A stretch of DNA of 36,676 nucleotides from contig NZ_JAJCXB010000065.1 in the NCBI RefSeq assembly GCF_020564935.1, positions 1 to 36,676 on the forward strand, read 5' to 3'. The stretch's first letter is position 1; every line of letters starts with the position of its first letter. Shown here one piece after another: positions 14,399 to 22,037 of this stretch. The notes under the pieces were generated by a model. That model worked only from the letters and a program-made list of their open reading frames with translations, ran no database searches and was not told the origin of the DNA. This DNA is from Streptomyces pinistramenti (GTDB lineage: Bacteria; Actinomycetota; Actinomycetes; Streptomycetales; Streptomycetaceae). The position numbers and the translations under genes are program-made.

Positions 14399-14758
14399 CT
14401 ACCCGCGCGCATCGCAGGACAGGCAGCGGCGGGTGGCCACCCGGTCCGTGTTGCCCGCGGTGGCCCGCAACGGCTCGGACACCGAGATCCGGGACCAGAC
14501 CCCCGGGGCGGGGGCAGCCACCCACCCGAACTTCGGCGCGCAGACGACACTGTCGGAAAGGTGACCGCAGTCGGGCAGGTGCGCATTCCCTGCGGGCGAC
14601 ACGACGAGGGCACCGGGCGGCGGCCCGTCCGGGACCGCCTCCGCCGTCGTCGGCCGGAGCGCGGAGACACCCCCCGCCCGCGGGGCCGACCCGTCGGGTG
14701 GGCAGTCGCACCCCTCCCCGACGATGAGGTCACAGCGTTCACAGCGTCGGACGGTCAT
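14399..14758 (-). CDS. Cysteine-rich hypothetical protein
   Basis: A 119-residue protein beginning MTVRRCERCDLIVGEGCDCP, with paired cysteines at the N-terminus (CERC, GCDC) and at the C-terminus (RRCLSCDARG). Between them are an HLPDCGHLSD segment and a conserved-looking APGVWSRIS, then LRATAGNTDRVATRRC. The pattern suggests one or two zinc ribbons. I recall Streptomyces hypothetical proteins with a similar AHLP-C-H and ATAG-T-RVA-RRC ending, but know no function. ATG 14758 is chosen over 14806; a GGGGG run lies about 11 bases upstream. The gene is convergent with GH76 and lies beside a decayed region. Confidence 0.55.
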   Translation of the reverse strand: MTVRRCERCDLIVGEGCDCPPDGSAPRAGGVSALRPTTAEAVPDGPPPGALVVSPAGNAHLPDCGHLSDSVVCAPKFGWVAAPAPGVWSRISVSEPLRATAGNTDRVATRRCLSCDARG

Positions 14759-14926
14759 GGCTGATCGGTTCCCCCGGCACGTCGTCGAATCTTTCAGGCA
14801 CTCCAACTACCCCTAAAGGGACAGCAGTTGGTTCACCTGTGCGGCAGCGGGAGCGACGATCGCACAGAGCGGCGGCCCGGCGCACGGGAAGCGAAAGATT
14901 CCGGCCCCGGCCGCAGCGAAGGGACC

Positions 14927-14966
14927 TCACGACGCCATAGGAAGCGCCACACCCTCGCGTCACCTG
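14927..14966 (-). pseudogene. 3' tail of an anti-sigma-type ATPase gene
   Basis: Read on the minus strand, the last codons give REGVALPMAS and stop, against REGAALPMAS and stop in the intact gene ending at 16429. About 38 bp align with five mismatches, and the codon for the preceding Trp has become TGA. Homology ends abruptly upstream, so this is a truncated paralogue or a short duplicated fragment. Confidence 0.6.
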
Positions 14967-15127
14967 ACGGGTCCGCTTCCCGGACAGGGCCTTGCAGGGG
15001 AGTCACGTCTTCTCGACGGATCATGTGCGGCTTGTCGGTCTGGGCCAGCGACCTGCGCACGACTGGTCGGACAGGCGCAGCCCCGGACCGCTCGCGAGGT
15101 GGACCGGCCTGCACGGTCCCTCTCGCC

Positions 15128-15250
15128 GACGAAGCCGAGCGGACGATCAATCGGCTCACGAACTCCCGGGCCGTCGCGACGCGCTACGGCAAGAGGGCGT
15201 ACGTCTTCCACGGGACGGTCACGGCCATCCGGCTACGGCTCCGGCCATGA
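15128..15250 (+). mobile_element. C-terminal remnant of an IS5-family transposase
   Basis: The frame reads DEAERTINRLTNSRAVATRY, then GKRAYVFHGTVTAIRLRLRP and a stop. E-R-x-I-N-R-L-(K)-x-x-R-A-V-A-T-R-Y-(E/D)-K-R-A-Y-V-F-H-G-T-V is the characteristic end of IS5-group transposases common in Streptomyces, including the catalytic Glu region. Nothing upstream extends the homology, and the ending has lost one residue relative to the usual form. No terminal inverted repeats were found. It is an old, dead insertion. Confidence 0.75.
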
Positions 15251-15431
15251 GCAACCGTGGCCGACCGCTGGTGGACTCTTGGCAGCGGCTCAGGGTGACA
15301 CCAGGTCCTTCGTCACCGGCGAGAGCCCACGAAGCGTTCACATTCGTGTTCGTCACGACCGGAACGGTGTTCCCGTCGTGGTTTCGCGAGACGCCGGGAG
15401 AGCTTCGGGGGCTACTCGAACGCTTCCGTCA

Positions 15432-15476
15432 CTGCGGCGGTGGAGCCGCCCCACCGGGGTCGCTCCACCGCCGCAG
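15432..15476 (-). terminator. Terminator of the lipoprotein gene
   Basis: CTGCGGCGGTGGAG (15432-15445) and CTCCACCGCCGCAG (15463-15476) form a perfect 14-bp stem with a 17-nt loop, starting 12 bp after the lipoprotein stop codon on the minus strand. Confidence 0.8.
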
Positions 15477-15488
15477 CCGGGCGGGTCT

Positions 15489-16199
15489 TCACTTGTGGGC
15501 GCTGATCACACCGCCGTCGCTGAGCACGATGTACACGCCGTTGGCGTCGACCCCGACGTCGTGCCCCTTCGTCTCCAAAGTGGCGGCCACACCCTCGAAA
15601 CCGATGATCTGCGCGCGGTACCGCAGCTCGCCGACCTTCGTGACCTTGGCCTTCCAACCGCCCGCGAGCTTGAAGGTGCCCGGCCCCTGGTGGCCACCGC
15701 CCATCCAGGAATGGACCTCGCCACCCATCGTGAGCACGATGAACATGTCGTTGGCGTCGAGCCCGGCGTCGGCGTCCTCGCCGGTCGTCTCCATCGTGGC
15801 CAGGACCGAACCGTTGCCGACGATCTTGGCACGGTAGCGCTGACCGCCGAGGTCGTAGATCTCGGCCTTGCTGATGCCGTCCGCCAGGCGCTCGGTACGG
15901 ACCGGGGACGCCGCCCTGCCACCGGCGTGCGCGCTGCCCGGCCGCTCGCCCGCAGCGCCCGCCTTGGTGTCGCCCTTGGCATCGGGGCTCGCCTTGTCAT
16001 CGGTGCTCTGCACTCCGGACCAGCCCGAGGCGGTGGAATTGGCGGCGGCAGAACTCGTGCCCGTGTGGCCCGCGGACTTCGCGTCGGCGTCCGAGCCGGA
16101 GCAGGCGGTCAAGGTGAGGCCGGCAACTGCGGTCAGCGCCGCGGCGGCGATACGCAGGGTACGGCGACGGGCGGTGCGGCCAGTGATGCTGGAGCTCAT
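15489..16199 (-). CDS. Lipoprotein with two copies of an uncharacterised beta-rich repeat
   Basis: A 236-residue exported lipoprotein. The signal peptide RRRTLRIAAAALTAVAGLTL ends in a lipobox LTAC with Cys33. A Ser/Ala/Gly/Asp-rich linker runs to about 105. The rest holds two related repeats of about 55-60 residues: the first contains RYRAKIVGNGSVLATMETTG, ANDMFIVLTMGGEVHSW; the second RYRAQIIGFEGVAATLETKG, ANGVYIVLSDGGVISAHK. Their spacing suggests a two-lobed beta domain outside the cell. I do not recognise the family. The ATG at 16199 follows GGGGGGAA. The gene stands alone, with a terminator on its downstream side. Its role might be ligand binding or surface display; the sequence does not decide. 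Confidence 0.75.
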   Translation of the reverse strand: MSSSITGRTARRRTLRIAAAALTAVAGLTLTACSGSDADAKSAGHTGTSSAAANSTASGWSGVQSTDDKASPDAKGDTKAGAAGERPGSAHAGGRAASPVRTERLADGISKAEIYDLGGQRYRAKIVGNGSVLATMETTGEDADAGLDANDMFIVLTMGGEVHSWMGGGHQGPGTFKLAGGWKAKVTKVGELRYRAQIIGFEGVAATLETKGHDVGVDANGVYIVLSDGGVISAHK

Positions 16200-16428
16200 T
16201 TCGGGTTCCCCCCGGGGCGGTCGGTGACGTTGTCTCCTCGGTACGTCACCCACTCTGCCCGGGGCCACTACCGCAAGGCTGCCGCTCCGCTAACAACCGG
16301 CTAACACGGGCGTGAGCAGCGGAAGAACGAAGCCGCCGCTGGTGGGGAACACGCAGCCGCTTGCCGGAACCAGGGGCATCCGAGCGGAGCATCAGCAGGT
16401 AAGTGCCAAGCCCCGCGCCGTGATCCCC

Positions 16429-16893
16429 TCACGACGCCATCGGCAGCGCCGCGCCCTCGCGCCACTTGAGGATCTTGTCGAAGCTGACGACGGCGCCGCG
16501 GCGACCGGTGCGGTTGCGGTAGCGGACGTGGTCGGTGAGGGCTTCGATGAGGAAGAGGCCGCGGCCGTCCTCGGCGTCGGTGGGGGCCGGGGCGGGGGTC
16601 AGCAGGGCCGGGTCGGTCGGGGGGCGGGGGGCGGCGGAGAAGCCGGGGCCCGAGTCCGTGACCTCGATACGGCAGGTGTCGCCGTCGATGAACGCCGTGA
16701 CGCGGTAGTCGTCGCCGGCCACGTCGCCGCCGTGTTCGACGGCGTTCGCACAGGCTTCGGAGAGAGCTGCCGCGAGGTCGTAACAGATGTCCTGGTCGAC
16801 GCCGGCCGTTTCCATGGCGCCCAGCAGCAGGCGTCTGGCGAGCGGCACGCTCGCAGGCTCACGGCGCAGATGGAGTGACCACCAGATGCTCAT
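16429..16893 (-). CDS. Anti-sigma-factor-type ATP-binding protein (RsbW/HATPase_c)
   Basis: A 154-residue RsbW-like ATPase. The N box is SEACANAVEHG (E46, N50), the G1 box VTDSGPGF (D80, G82, G84) and the G2 box DGRGLFLIEAL (G110, G112). The start MSIWWSLHLRREPASVPLAR and the end KWREGAALPMAS are the form taken by one very common Streptomyces subfamily, several members of which bind sigma factors. AGGAGG lies about 10 bases before ATG 16893. The only relative nearby is the tail remnant at 14927. No sigma factor gene is adjacent, so the partner is unknown; a PP2C-type regulator (5176) and another RsbW-like protein (1508) are in the same window. Confidence 0.9.
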   Translation of the reverse strand: MSIWWSLHLRREPASVPLARRLLLGAMETAGVDQDICYDLAAALSEACANAVEHGGDVAGDDYRVTAFIDGDTCRIEVTDSGPGFSAAPRPPTDPALLTPAPAPTDAEDGRGLFLIEALTDHVRYRNRTGRRGAVVSFDKILKWREGAALPMAS

Positions 16894-17140
16894 TCGCTCC
16901 AGCCTCCTGCGCCGCGGCTCGACATACCGTTACGTATTGCCGCGGTAAGAGCCCCGTAAGCATGCCCGGGGCGGCACACCGCTCGATCGGCGGATGCGGA
17001 CACCGAGCGCGCCGTGTAAGCGAGCTCCGGGGTATGCGCCCCCGCGCGCCCCGCCGTCCTCCGCCGGGCCCCCGCCGAGCGCCCCTGCGCGGTGACCTGC
17101 CGTAGGCGGCGGATAAGCGCAGTGGGATGATGGCGCCGCC

Positions 17141-17986
17141 ATGACTGCCCCTGTCGCCAGCACAGTGCGCGCGGCCGCCGATCTGCGGCTGCTGAGGGCC
17201 GCGGTGTTCACCGCGGTCTGCGTCGCGCTGTCCGCCGCCGGGCACATGGCCGGGTCCTTCGCCTCGGTCCCGCTGTGGACGCTGGGCGTCGCCTGCGCCG
17301 TGGTCTTCGCGGTCGCGGCCCCGCTGGCCGACCGGGAGCGCACGCTGCCGGGCATCGCCGCGGGCCTGGCCGTCGGGCAGCTCGCGCTGCACTCGCTCTT
17401 CTCGCTGGGCCAGCAGTGCGCGCTGGGCGCCGCCCCGGGCGGTACGGGCTCCGGCAGGCTGTCGGACCGGGCCGTGATCGGCCTCGCCCGGCGGCTGACC
17501 TGCGGGCTCGACGGCGTGGCGCTGGACGGCGACGGAGCGCGCCGGATCCTCGCGGGCGGCGGCGGGGTCGATCCGGCGGTGGCCGGCGCTTCCGGGATGT
17601 CCGGGATGTCCCACCCGCTCGCGCCGGGTTCCGGTGCCGCGCCCGCGATGGCGCACTGCCTGCTGCCGTCGCTGCCGATGCTGCTCGGACACCTGCTCGC
17701 CGCGCTGGCCGCCGGCTGGCTGCTGCGCCGCGGCGAGGCGGCCCTGTGGCGGCTGGTGCGGCTCTCGGCTCCGGCGGCGCAGGAAGCGGCGGCGCAGGCG
17801 CTGGCCGGTGCGCTGCGTTCGGCGCTCGCGCTGGTCCGTTTCCTGCTCGCCGGGCCCGGCGCCGCACAGGGCAACGGCCCGGCGGTGCCAGGTGCCCACG
17901 GCAGCGCCAAGGCCGGGCCGCGGGATCTCGTCCTTCAGCACAGTGTCGTCCGGCGGGGGCCGCCCGCTCTGGCCCTCGCGGCCTGA
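17141..17986 (+). CDS. Membrane protein at the head of the copper/DtpA locus
   Basis: A 281-residue membrane protein with about four or five hydrophobic segments (approximately 17-40, 42-62, 70-88, 165-190 and 220-240). A loop at about 140-170 is rich in Gly, Met and His (GMSGMSHPLAPG, then PAMAHCLLPSLPM), a composition that would suit metal handling, followed by LLGHLLAALAAGWLLRRGEA. The C-terminal tail is Gly/Ala-rich and probably disordered. I know no named family; the S. coelicolor copper locus has a hypothetical membrane protein in this position. ATG 17141 is only weakly supported by a ribosome site. It lies 99 bp before ycnI and is probably co-transcribed. A role in copper transfer is inferred from context. 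Confidence 0.7.
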   Translation: MTAPVASTVRAAADLRLLRAAVFTAVCVALSAAGHMAGSFASVPLWTLGVACAVVFAVAAPLADRERTLPGIAAGLAVGQLALHSLFSLGQQCALGAAPGGTGSGRLSDRAVIGLARRLTCGLDGVALDGDGARRILAGGGGVDPAVAGASGMSGMSHPLAPGSGAAPAMAHCLLPSLPMLLGHLLAALAAGWLLRRGEAALWRLVRLSAPAAQEAAAQALAGALRSALALVRFLLAGPGAAQGNGPAVPGAHGSAKAGPRDLVLQHSVVRRGPPALALAA

Positions 17987-18085
17987 CGCCACGCGAAGCA
18001 CGCCCGCAGGAAGGGGTGGGGCTCTCGCGTCGTCGCCGCGCGCGCCGTCCCCCTTACCTCCTCCTGACTGTGGAGAGTTTCCGCC

Positions 18086-18811
18086 ATGGCGAAAACCAAG
18101 ATGACGACGAAGACGATGACCCGCCGCCTGCCGGTGGTGGGCGGTATCGCGGCGGGCAGTGTGCTGCTGCTGGCCGCGCCCGCGTTCGCGCACGTCACCG
18201 TGCAGCCCGACACGGCCGCGCAGGGCAGCTACGCGACCATCAACCTCAAGGTCCCCAACGAGCGCGACCACGCCTCGACGGTGAAGCTCGAAGTCACCCT
18301 GCCCACCGACCACCCGCTGGTGTCCGTCATGCCGCAGCCGGTGCCCGGCTGGAAGGTGAAGGTCACCGAGGCCAAGCTCGACAAGCCGGTGGAGACGCAC
18401 GGCGAGAAGATCGACAAGGCCCCCTCCAAGATCACGTGGACGGCGGACGACAGCGGGATCGAGCCCGGCCAGTTCCAGCAGTTCCCGCTCGCCGTGGGCC
18501 AGCTCCCCGAGCACGCCGACCAGCTCGTCTTCAAGGCCCTCCAGACGTACGACAACAAGGAGGTCGTGCGCTGGATCGAGCCGGCCAAGGAGGGCGCGGC
18601 GGAGCCGGAGAATCCGGCTCCGGTACTCAAGCTGACCGCGGCGGCCAAGGACGGCGCCGCGGGCCCGCAGGCCGCCCAGAACGTCCCGGCGCCGAACCAG
18701 AAGGTGTCCGACAGCGACACCACGGCACGGGTGCTCGGCATCGTCGGCATCGTCATCGGCATCATCGGAGTCGCATACGGCGTCTTCGCCGGCCGGCGCC
18801 GCAACGCCTGA
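18086..18811 (+). CDS. ycnI: YcnI-like copper-binding protein (DUF1775)
   Basis: A 241-residue membrane-anchored exported protein. The signal peptide (about 1-35) ends AAPAFA, and the mature chain starts HVTVQPD; this N-terminal His36 is the Cu(II) ligand in B. subtilis YcnI. The DUF1775 beta domain (36-165) includes LKVPNERDHASTVKLEVTLP, GWKVKV, the P-x-x-I-T-W-T block and FPLAVGQLPEHA. A linker leads to a C-terminal transmembrane helix (ARVLGIVGIVIGIIGVAYGV) and a basic stop-transfer RRRNA. The start ATG 18086 follows GTGGAGAG. Downstream come sco, ecuC, the CopC-CopD fusion and dtpA, so it is likely a first extracytoplasmic copper acceptor. Confidence 0.92.
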   Translation: MAKTKMTTKTMTRRLPVVGGIAAGSVLLLAAPAFAHVTVQPDTAAQGSYATINLKVPNERDHASTVKLEVTLPTDHPLVSVMPQPVPGWKVKVTEAKLDKPVETHGEKIDKAPSKITWTADDSGIEPGQFQQFPLAVGQLPEHADQLVFKALQTYDNKEVVRWIEPAKEGAAEPENPAPVLKLTAAAKDGAAGPQAAQNVPAPNQKVSDSDTTARVLGIVGIVIGIIGVAYGVFAGRRRNA

Positions 18812-18817
18812 CCAGTG

Positions 18818-18849
18818 GCCGGGCCGGCCCGCTCCAGGGCCGGCCCGGC
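18818..18849 (+). promoter_or_regulatory. Intercistronic hairpin between ycnI and sco
   Basis: GCCGGGCCGGC (18818-18828) and GCCGGCCCGGC (18839-18849) are perfect reverse complements with a 10-nt loop. The stem sits just after the ycnI stop and 34 bp before sco. It could partially terminate the transcript, or protect the 3' end of the ycnI message, giving unequal expression inside the operon. Confidence 0.55.
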
Positions 18850-18882
18850 ACCCGCTTCCTGACCACACGGGATACCTCTGCA

Positions 18883-19530
18883 ATGCGTAGTAAGACCCTG
18901 ATCGCGGCTGCCCTCACGGCGGCCGCGGCCCTCACCCTGACGGCGTGCGGACCCGACGACGGCGGCGACAAGCCCGCCGCATCGGTCTCCGGCGCCTCCT
19001 CCAAGCCGATCGTCGCGCTCGACAGCCCGATGGAGAAGCCGGACCTCGTCCTGACCGACTCCGACGGCAAGAAGTACGACCTGCTGGAGAAGACCAAGGG
19101 CCACCCGACGCTGATCTACTTCGGGTACACCAACTGCCCCGACGTCTGCCCGCTGACGATGGCCAACGTCGCCGTCGCGGTCAAGCAGCTGCCGAAGGCC
19201 GAACAGGACGACCTGCGGGTGCTGTTCATCACCTCCGACCCGGAGCGCGACACCCCGTCGGCGCTCAAGAAGTGGCTCGGCGGCATCAACACGAAGTTCA
19301 CCGGCCTGACCGGCGACTTCAAGACCATCCAGGCCGGTGCGCGCAGCGTGAACGTCGGCATCGAGAAGCCGGTCAAGAAGAAGAACGGCGACATCGTCTC
19401 GACGCACGGCGCGCAGGTCCTGATGGCCTCGCCCAAGGACGACCGCATCCACTGGCTGGGCATGCAGGACGCCACCGCCGACAACTACACCTCCGCACTT
19501 CCGAAGATCATCAAGGGACAGAACCCGTGA
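18883..19530 (+). CDS. sco: Sco (SCO1/SenC) copper chaperone lipoprotein
   Basis: A 215-residue thioredoxin-fold lipoprotein. The lipobox LTAC places the lipid anchor at Cys22. Copper ligands are C85 and C89 in GYTNCPDVCPLTM and H175 in VSTHGAQVL, the canonical Sco set; the fold blocks TLIYFGYTNCPDVCP and VLFITSDPERDTP are intact. In S. lividans, Sco takes Cu(I) from ECuC and delivers it to the Cu_A site of cytochrome oxidase and, in the DtpA/GlxA pathway, contributes to morphogenesis. The ATG at 18883 has no strong ribosome site. The stop overlaps the ecuC GTG as GTGA, so the two are translationally coupled. Confidence 0.95.
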   Translation: MRSKTLIAAALTAAAALTLTACGPDDGGDKPAASVSGASSKPIVALDSPMEKPDLVLTDSDGKKYDLLEKTKGHPTLIYFGYTNCPDVCPLTMANVAVAVKQLPKAEQDDLRVLFITSDPERDTPSALKKWLGGINTKFTGLTGDFKTIQAGARSVNVGIEKPVKKKNGDIVSTHGAQVLMASPKDDRIHWLGMQDATADNYTSALPKIIKGQNP

Positions 19531-19976
19531 ACCGCCGCACCGCCACCGCCCTCGCCCTCACCGCCGCCTCCGCGCTCGCCCTGGCCGGCTGCGACTCCGC
19601 CGACAGCGGCCCGGAGCTGAAGGTCACCGGCGCGTACATGCCGCAGCCCGTCACCCAGAAAATGGCCGGCGCCTTCCTCGTCGTCGAGAACACCGGCGGC
19701 ACCGACGACAAGCTGACGTCCGTCACCAGCGACCTCGCCGACGACGTCTCGATACACAAGACCACCGGCAACAAGATGGAGCAGGTCAACTCGCTGCCGA
19801 TACCGGCCCACGAGGAGCTGACGCTCTCCCGCGGCGGCAACCACCTGATGTTCATGGGCCTGAAGAAGAAGCCGTCCGCGGGCGACAAGATCACCGTCGA
19901 GCTGCACTTCGGCACCTCGGACCCGGTCAAGGTCGAGGTGCCGGTGAAGGACGCCGCGTACACGCCGAAGAAGTGA
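19527..19976 (+). CDS. ecuC: Extracytoplasmic copper chaperone ECuC (PCu(A)C, DUF461)
   Basis: A 149-residue lipoprotein with lipobox LAGC (Cys22). The PCu(A)C copper motif H-M-x10-M-x21-H-x-M is recognisable in the form M38 (GAYMPQPV), H77 and M84 (SIHKTTGNKMEQV), and H106-x-M108 (NHLMFMGL). These residues bind Cu(I) in related proteins. In S. lividans this protein (ECuC) passes Cu(I) to Sco. The GTG overlaps the sco stop by 4 bp, and AAGGGA lies upstream inside sco. CopC-CopD follows 30 bp after its stop. Confidence 0.93.
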   Translation: MNRRTATALALTAASALALAGCDSADSGPELKVTGAYMPQPVTQKMAGAFLVVENTGGTDDKLTSVTSDLADDVSIHKTTGNKMEQVNSLPIPAHEELTLSRGGNHLMFMGLKKKPSAGDKITVELHFGTSDPVKVEVPVKDAAYTPKK

Positions 19977-20006
19977 CGTAGAGGTACGAGAAAGGGGAGC
20001 ACCTTC

Positions 20007-22037
20007 ATGATCACCACCGCCCCTCGGCGGCCACGGCCGGTGGCGCTGCGCCTGCTGGTCGTCGTCGCCGCGCTGTTCGGCGTCCTGTTCGGCGGCGCCG
20101 CACCGGCCTTCGCGCACGCGGCCCTGACCGGCAGCACTCCGGCGCAGGGGGCGGTGGTGGACCATGCCCCCGAACAGGTCGCGCTCAGCTTCTCCGAAGG
20201 CGTCGCGATGAGCGACGACTCGATCCGCGTCCTGGACCCGAAGGGCAAACGGGTGGACCGCGGCAAGCTGCGGGACCTGTGCAGCGGCGAGACCGTCAAA
20301 TACGGCACCGGGCTGCCGCCAGGACTCCCCGACGGGACGTACACCGTCGCCTGGCAGGCCATCTCCGCCGACAGCCACCCGGTGTCCGGCGCCTTCACCT
20401 TCTCGGTCGGCGCGCCCTCCGCGACCAAGGCGCCGCTGCCCCAACAGGAGGCCGGCGGCGGCCTGGTGGGCGCGCTGTACGGCATCGCCCGCTACCTCGC
20501 CTACGCCGGTTTCACGCTGCTGGTCGGCGGCGCGGCCTTCGTGCTGGCCTGCCGCCCGGCGGCATCCGGCGTCCGCTCGGTGCAGCGGCTCGTGGTCCGT
20601 GGCTGGGCGCTGCTGACGGCGGCCACCCTCGCGATGCTGCTGCTGCGCGGCCCGTACACCGGGTCGGGCGATCTCGCGGACGTCTTCGATCTCGGCGGGC
20701 TCAAGGCGGCGCTGGAGACCAAGCCGGGCGCCGCGCTGCTCGCCCGGCTGCTGCTGCTCGCGGCTGCCGCGGTGTTCCTCGCGGTGCTCTTCGGGGCGTA
20801 CGAGCGGGCCCGGCGGGCGGATACGGACGGGGCTGCGCAACCGTCCGGCGAGACGGACGAGGCGCGGGGGCACGTCGACGGCGGGCGGCTGCGGAGGCTG
20901 ACGGCCGGGCTGTCCGCCGCGGGCTTGGTCGTCGCCGCCGGACTCGCGACGACCTGGGCGGCGGCCGAGCACGCGTCGACCGGCCTGCAGCCCGGCATCG
21001 CGATGCCGGTCGACGTGCTGCACCTGCTCGCCTTCGCCGCCTGGCTCGGCGGCCTCGCGGCGCTGCTCGTCTCCCTGTACCGGGGTCCTGTCGTGGAGCG
21101 CACCGCGGTGCGCCGCTTCTCCCGGCTGGCGTTCGGCTCCGTGCTGGTGCTGGTGGCCACCGGCATCTACCAGTCCTGGCGGCAGGTCGGCACCCTGCAC
21201 GCGCTCACCGACACCACCTACGGGCTGTTGCTGCTGCTCAAGGTGGCGCTGGTGGTGGTGCTCGTCGGCATCGCGTGGACGTCCCGCCGGTGGACGGCGC
21301 GGCTGCGGGAGGCGGGCACGGAGACGGCCGCCGCCACGGTGCCGGTCGGTGTCGCGGCGGCCTCCGGGGCGGGTGTGCCGGACGTCCCGGAGACATCGGC
21401 TGCCTCGGATGGCCCGGACTCCCCGGGCTCGTCGGACGCCTCCGACGCGGCGCCGGCCGATCCCGCACGGACCGCTCAACTCGCCCGGCAGCGGGCCGCG
21501 TTGGACAGTGCGAAGGTGCGGCGGCTGCGCGACGCCGATCCGGAGCGGCGGGGGCTGCGCCGGTCGGTGCTGGCCGAGGCGTCGGTCGCCGTGGTGCTGC
21601 TCGTCGTGGCGACCGTGCTGACCGCCACCGAACCGGCCCGTACGGAAGAAGCCGTGAAGGCGGGCGAGGCCGGTCAGTCGGCGGACGCCAACCAGCCGCG
21701 GGTGCTGACCATCCCCTTCGACACCGGCGGCGCGCACGGCAAGGGCACCGCCCGCATCGACCTCGACCCGGGGCGCAGCGGCAGCGGCAACCAACTGCGG
21801 GTACGCATCGCCGACCCGTCGGGCGCGACCATGAACGTCCCCGAGGTGAAGGTGTCCTTCACCCTGCGGGCCAAGAAGCTCGGGCCGCTCCCGGTGGTGC
21901 CCGAGCACGTCGGCAAGGGCCACTGGAGCGCGAGCGGCGTCCAGTTGCCGGTGCCCGGACAGTGGCAGCTCGCGCTGCTCGTGCGGACCTCCGACGTCGA
22001 CCAGGTGACCGAGACCAGGAACGTGAAGATCGACTGA
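20007..22037 (+). CDS. CopC-CopD fusion with C-terminal YtkA-like domain
   Basis: A 676-residue membrane protein with three parts. (1) Signal peptide, then a CopC domain (about 37-130) starting HAALTGSTPAQGAVV, whose N-terminal His37 is a Cu(II) ligand, with DSHPVSGAFTF at its end. (2) A CopD domain (about 150-455) of some eight membrane helices, with AEHASTGLQPGIAMPVDVLH and GIYQSWRQVGTLHAL blocks. (3) After a Ser/Asp-rich linker and one more helix (RSVLAEASVAVVLLVVATVL), an extracytoplasmic beta domain of about 110 residues resembling YtkA/FixH (TIPFDTGGAHGKGTARIDLD; GKGHWSASGVQLPVPGQWQL). It probably moves copper across or along the membrane. AAAGGGGAG precedes ATG 20007. Its TGA overlaps the dtpA ATG (TGATG), so the genes are coupled. 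Confidence 0.92.
   Translation: MITTAPRRPRPVALRLLVVVAALFGVLFGGAAPAFAHAALTGSTPAQGAVVDHAPEQVALSFSEGVAMSDDSIRVLDPKGKRVDRGKLRDLCSGETVKYGTGLPPGLPDGTYTVAWQAISADSHPVSGAFTFSVGAPSATKAPLPQQEAGGGLVGALYGIARYLAYAGFTLLVGGAAFVLACRPAASGVRSVQRLVVRGWALLTAATLAMLLLRGPYTGSGDLADVFDLGGLKAALETKPGAALLARLLLLAAAAVFLAVLFGAYERARRADTDGAAQPSGETDEARGHVDGGRLRRLTAGLSAAGLVVAAGLATTWAAAEHASTGLQPGIAMPVDVLHLLAFAAWLGGLAALLVSLYRGPVVERTAVRRFSRLAFGSVLVLVATGIYQSWRQVGTLHALTDTTYGLLLLLKVALVVVLVGIAWTSRRWTARLREAGTETAAATVPVGVAAASGAGVPDVPETSAASDGPDSPGSSDASDAAPADPARTAQLARQRAALDSAKVRRLRDADPERRGLRRSVLAEASVAVVLLVVATVLTATEPARTEEAVKAGEAGQSADANQPRVLTIPFDTGGAHGKGTARIDLDPGRSGSGNQLRVRIADPSGATMNVPEVKVSFTLRAKKLGPLPVVPEHVGKGHWSASGVQLPVPGQWQLALLVRTSDVDQVTETRNVKID

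Larger units (their letters stand above)
14807..15488. other. Decayed intergenic region (gene remnants)
   Basis: About 680 bp with no intact gene. Two 3' gene tails can be recognised: an anti-sigma-type ATPase end on the minus strand (14927-14966) and an IS5-type transposase end on the plus strand (15128-15250). The rest matches nothing I know. A terminator for the lipoprotein gene closes the region on the right. Confidence 0.6.

Noticed and set aside
14833..15159. 108-residue minus-strand ORF in the decayed region
   Set aside because: It crosses both gene remnants antisense or out of frame and has no coding signature.
16920..16940. ATACCGTTACGTAT imperfect palindrome upstream of the anti-sigma ATPase
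   Set aside because: The symmetry is weak and it may simply be part of an AT-rich promoter; not strong enough to call.
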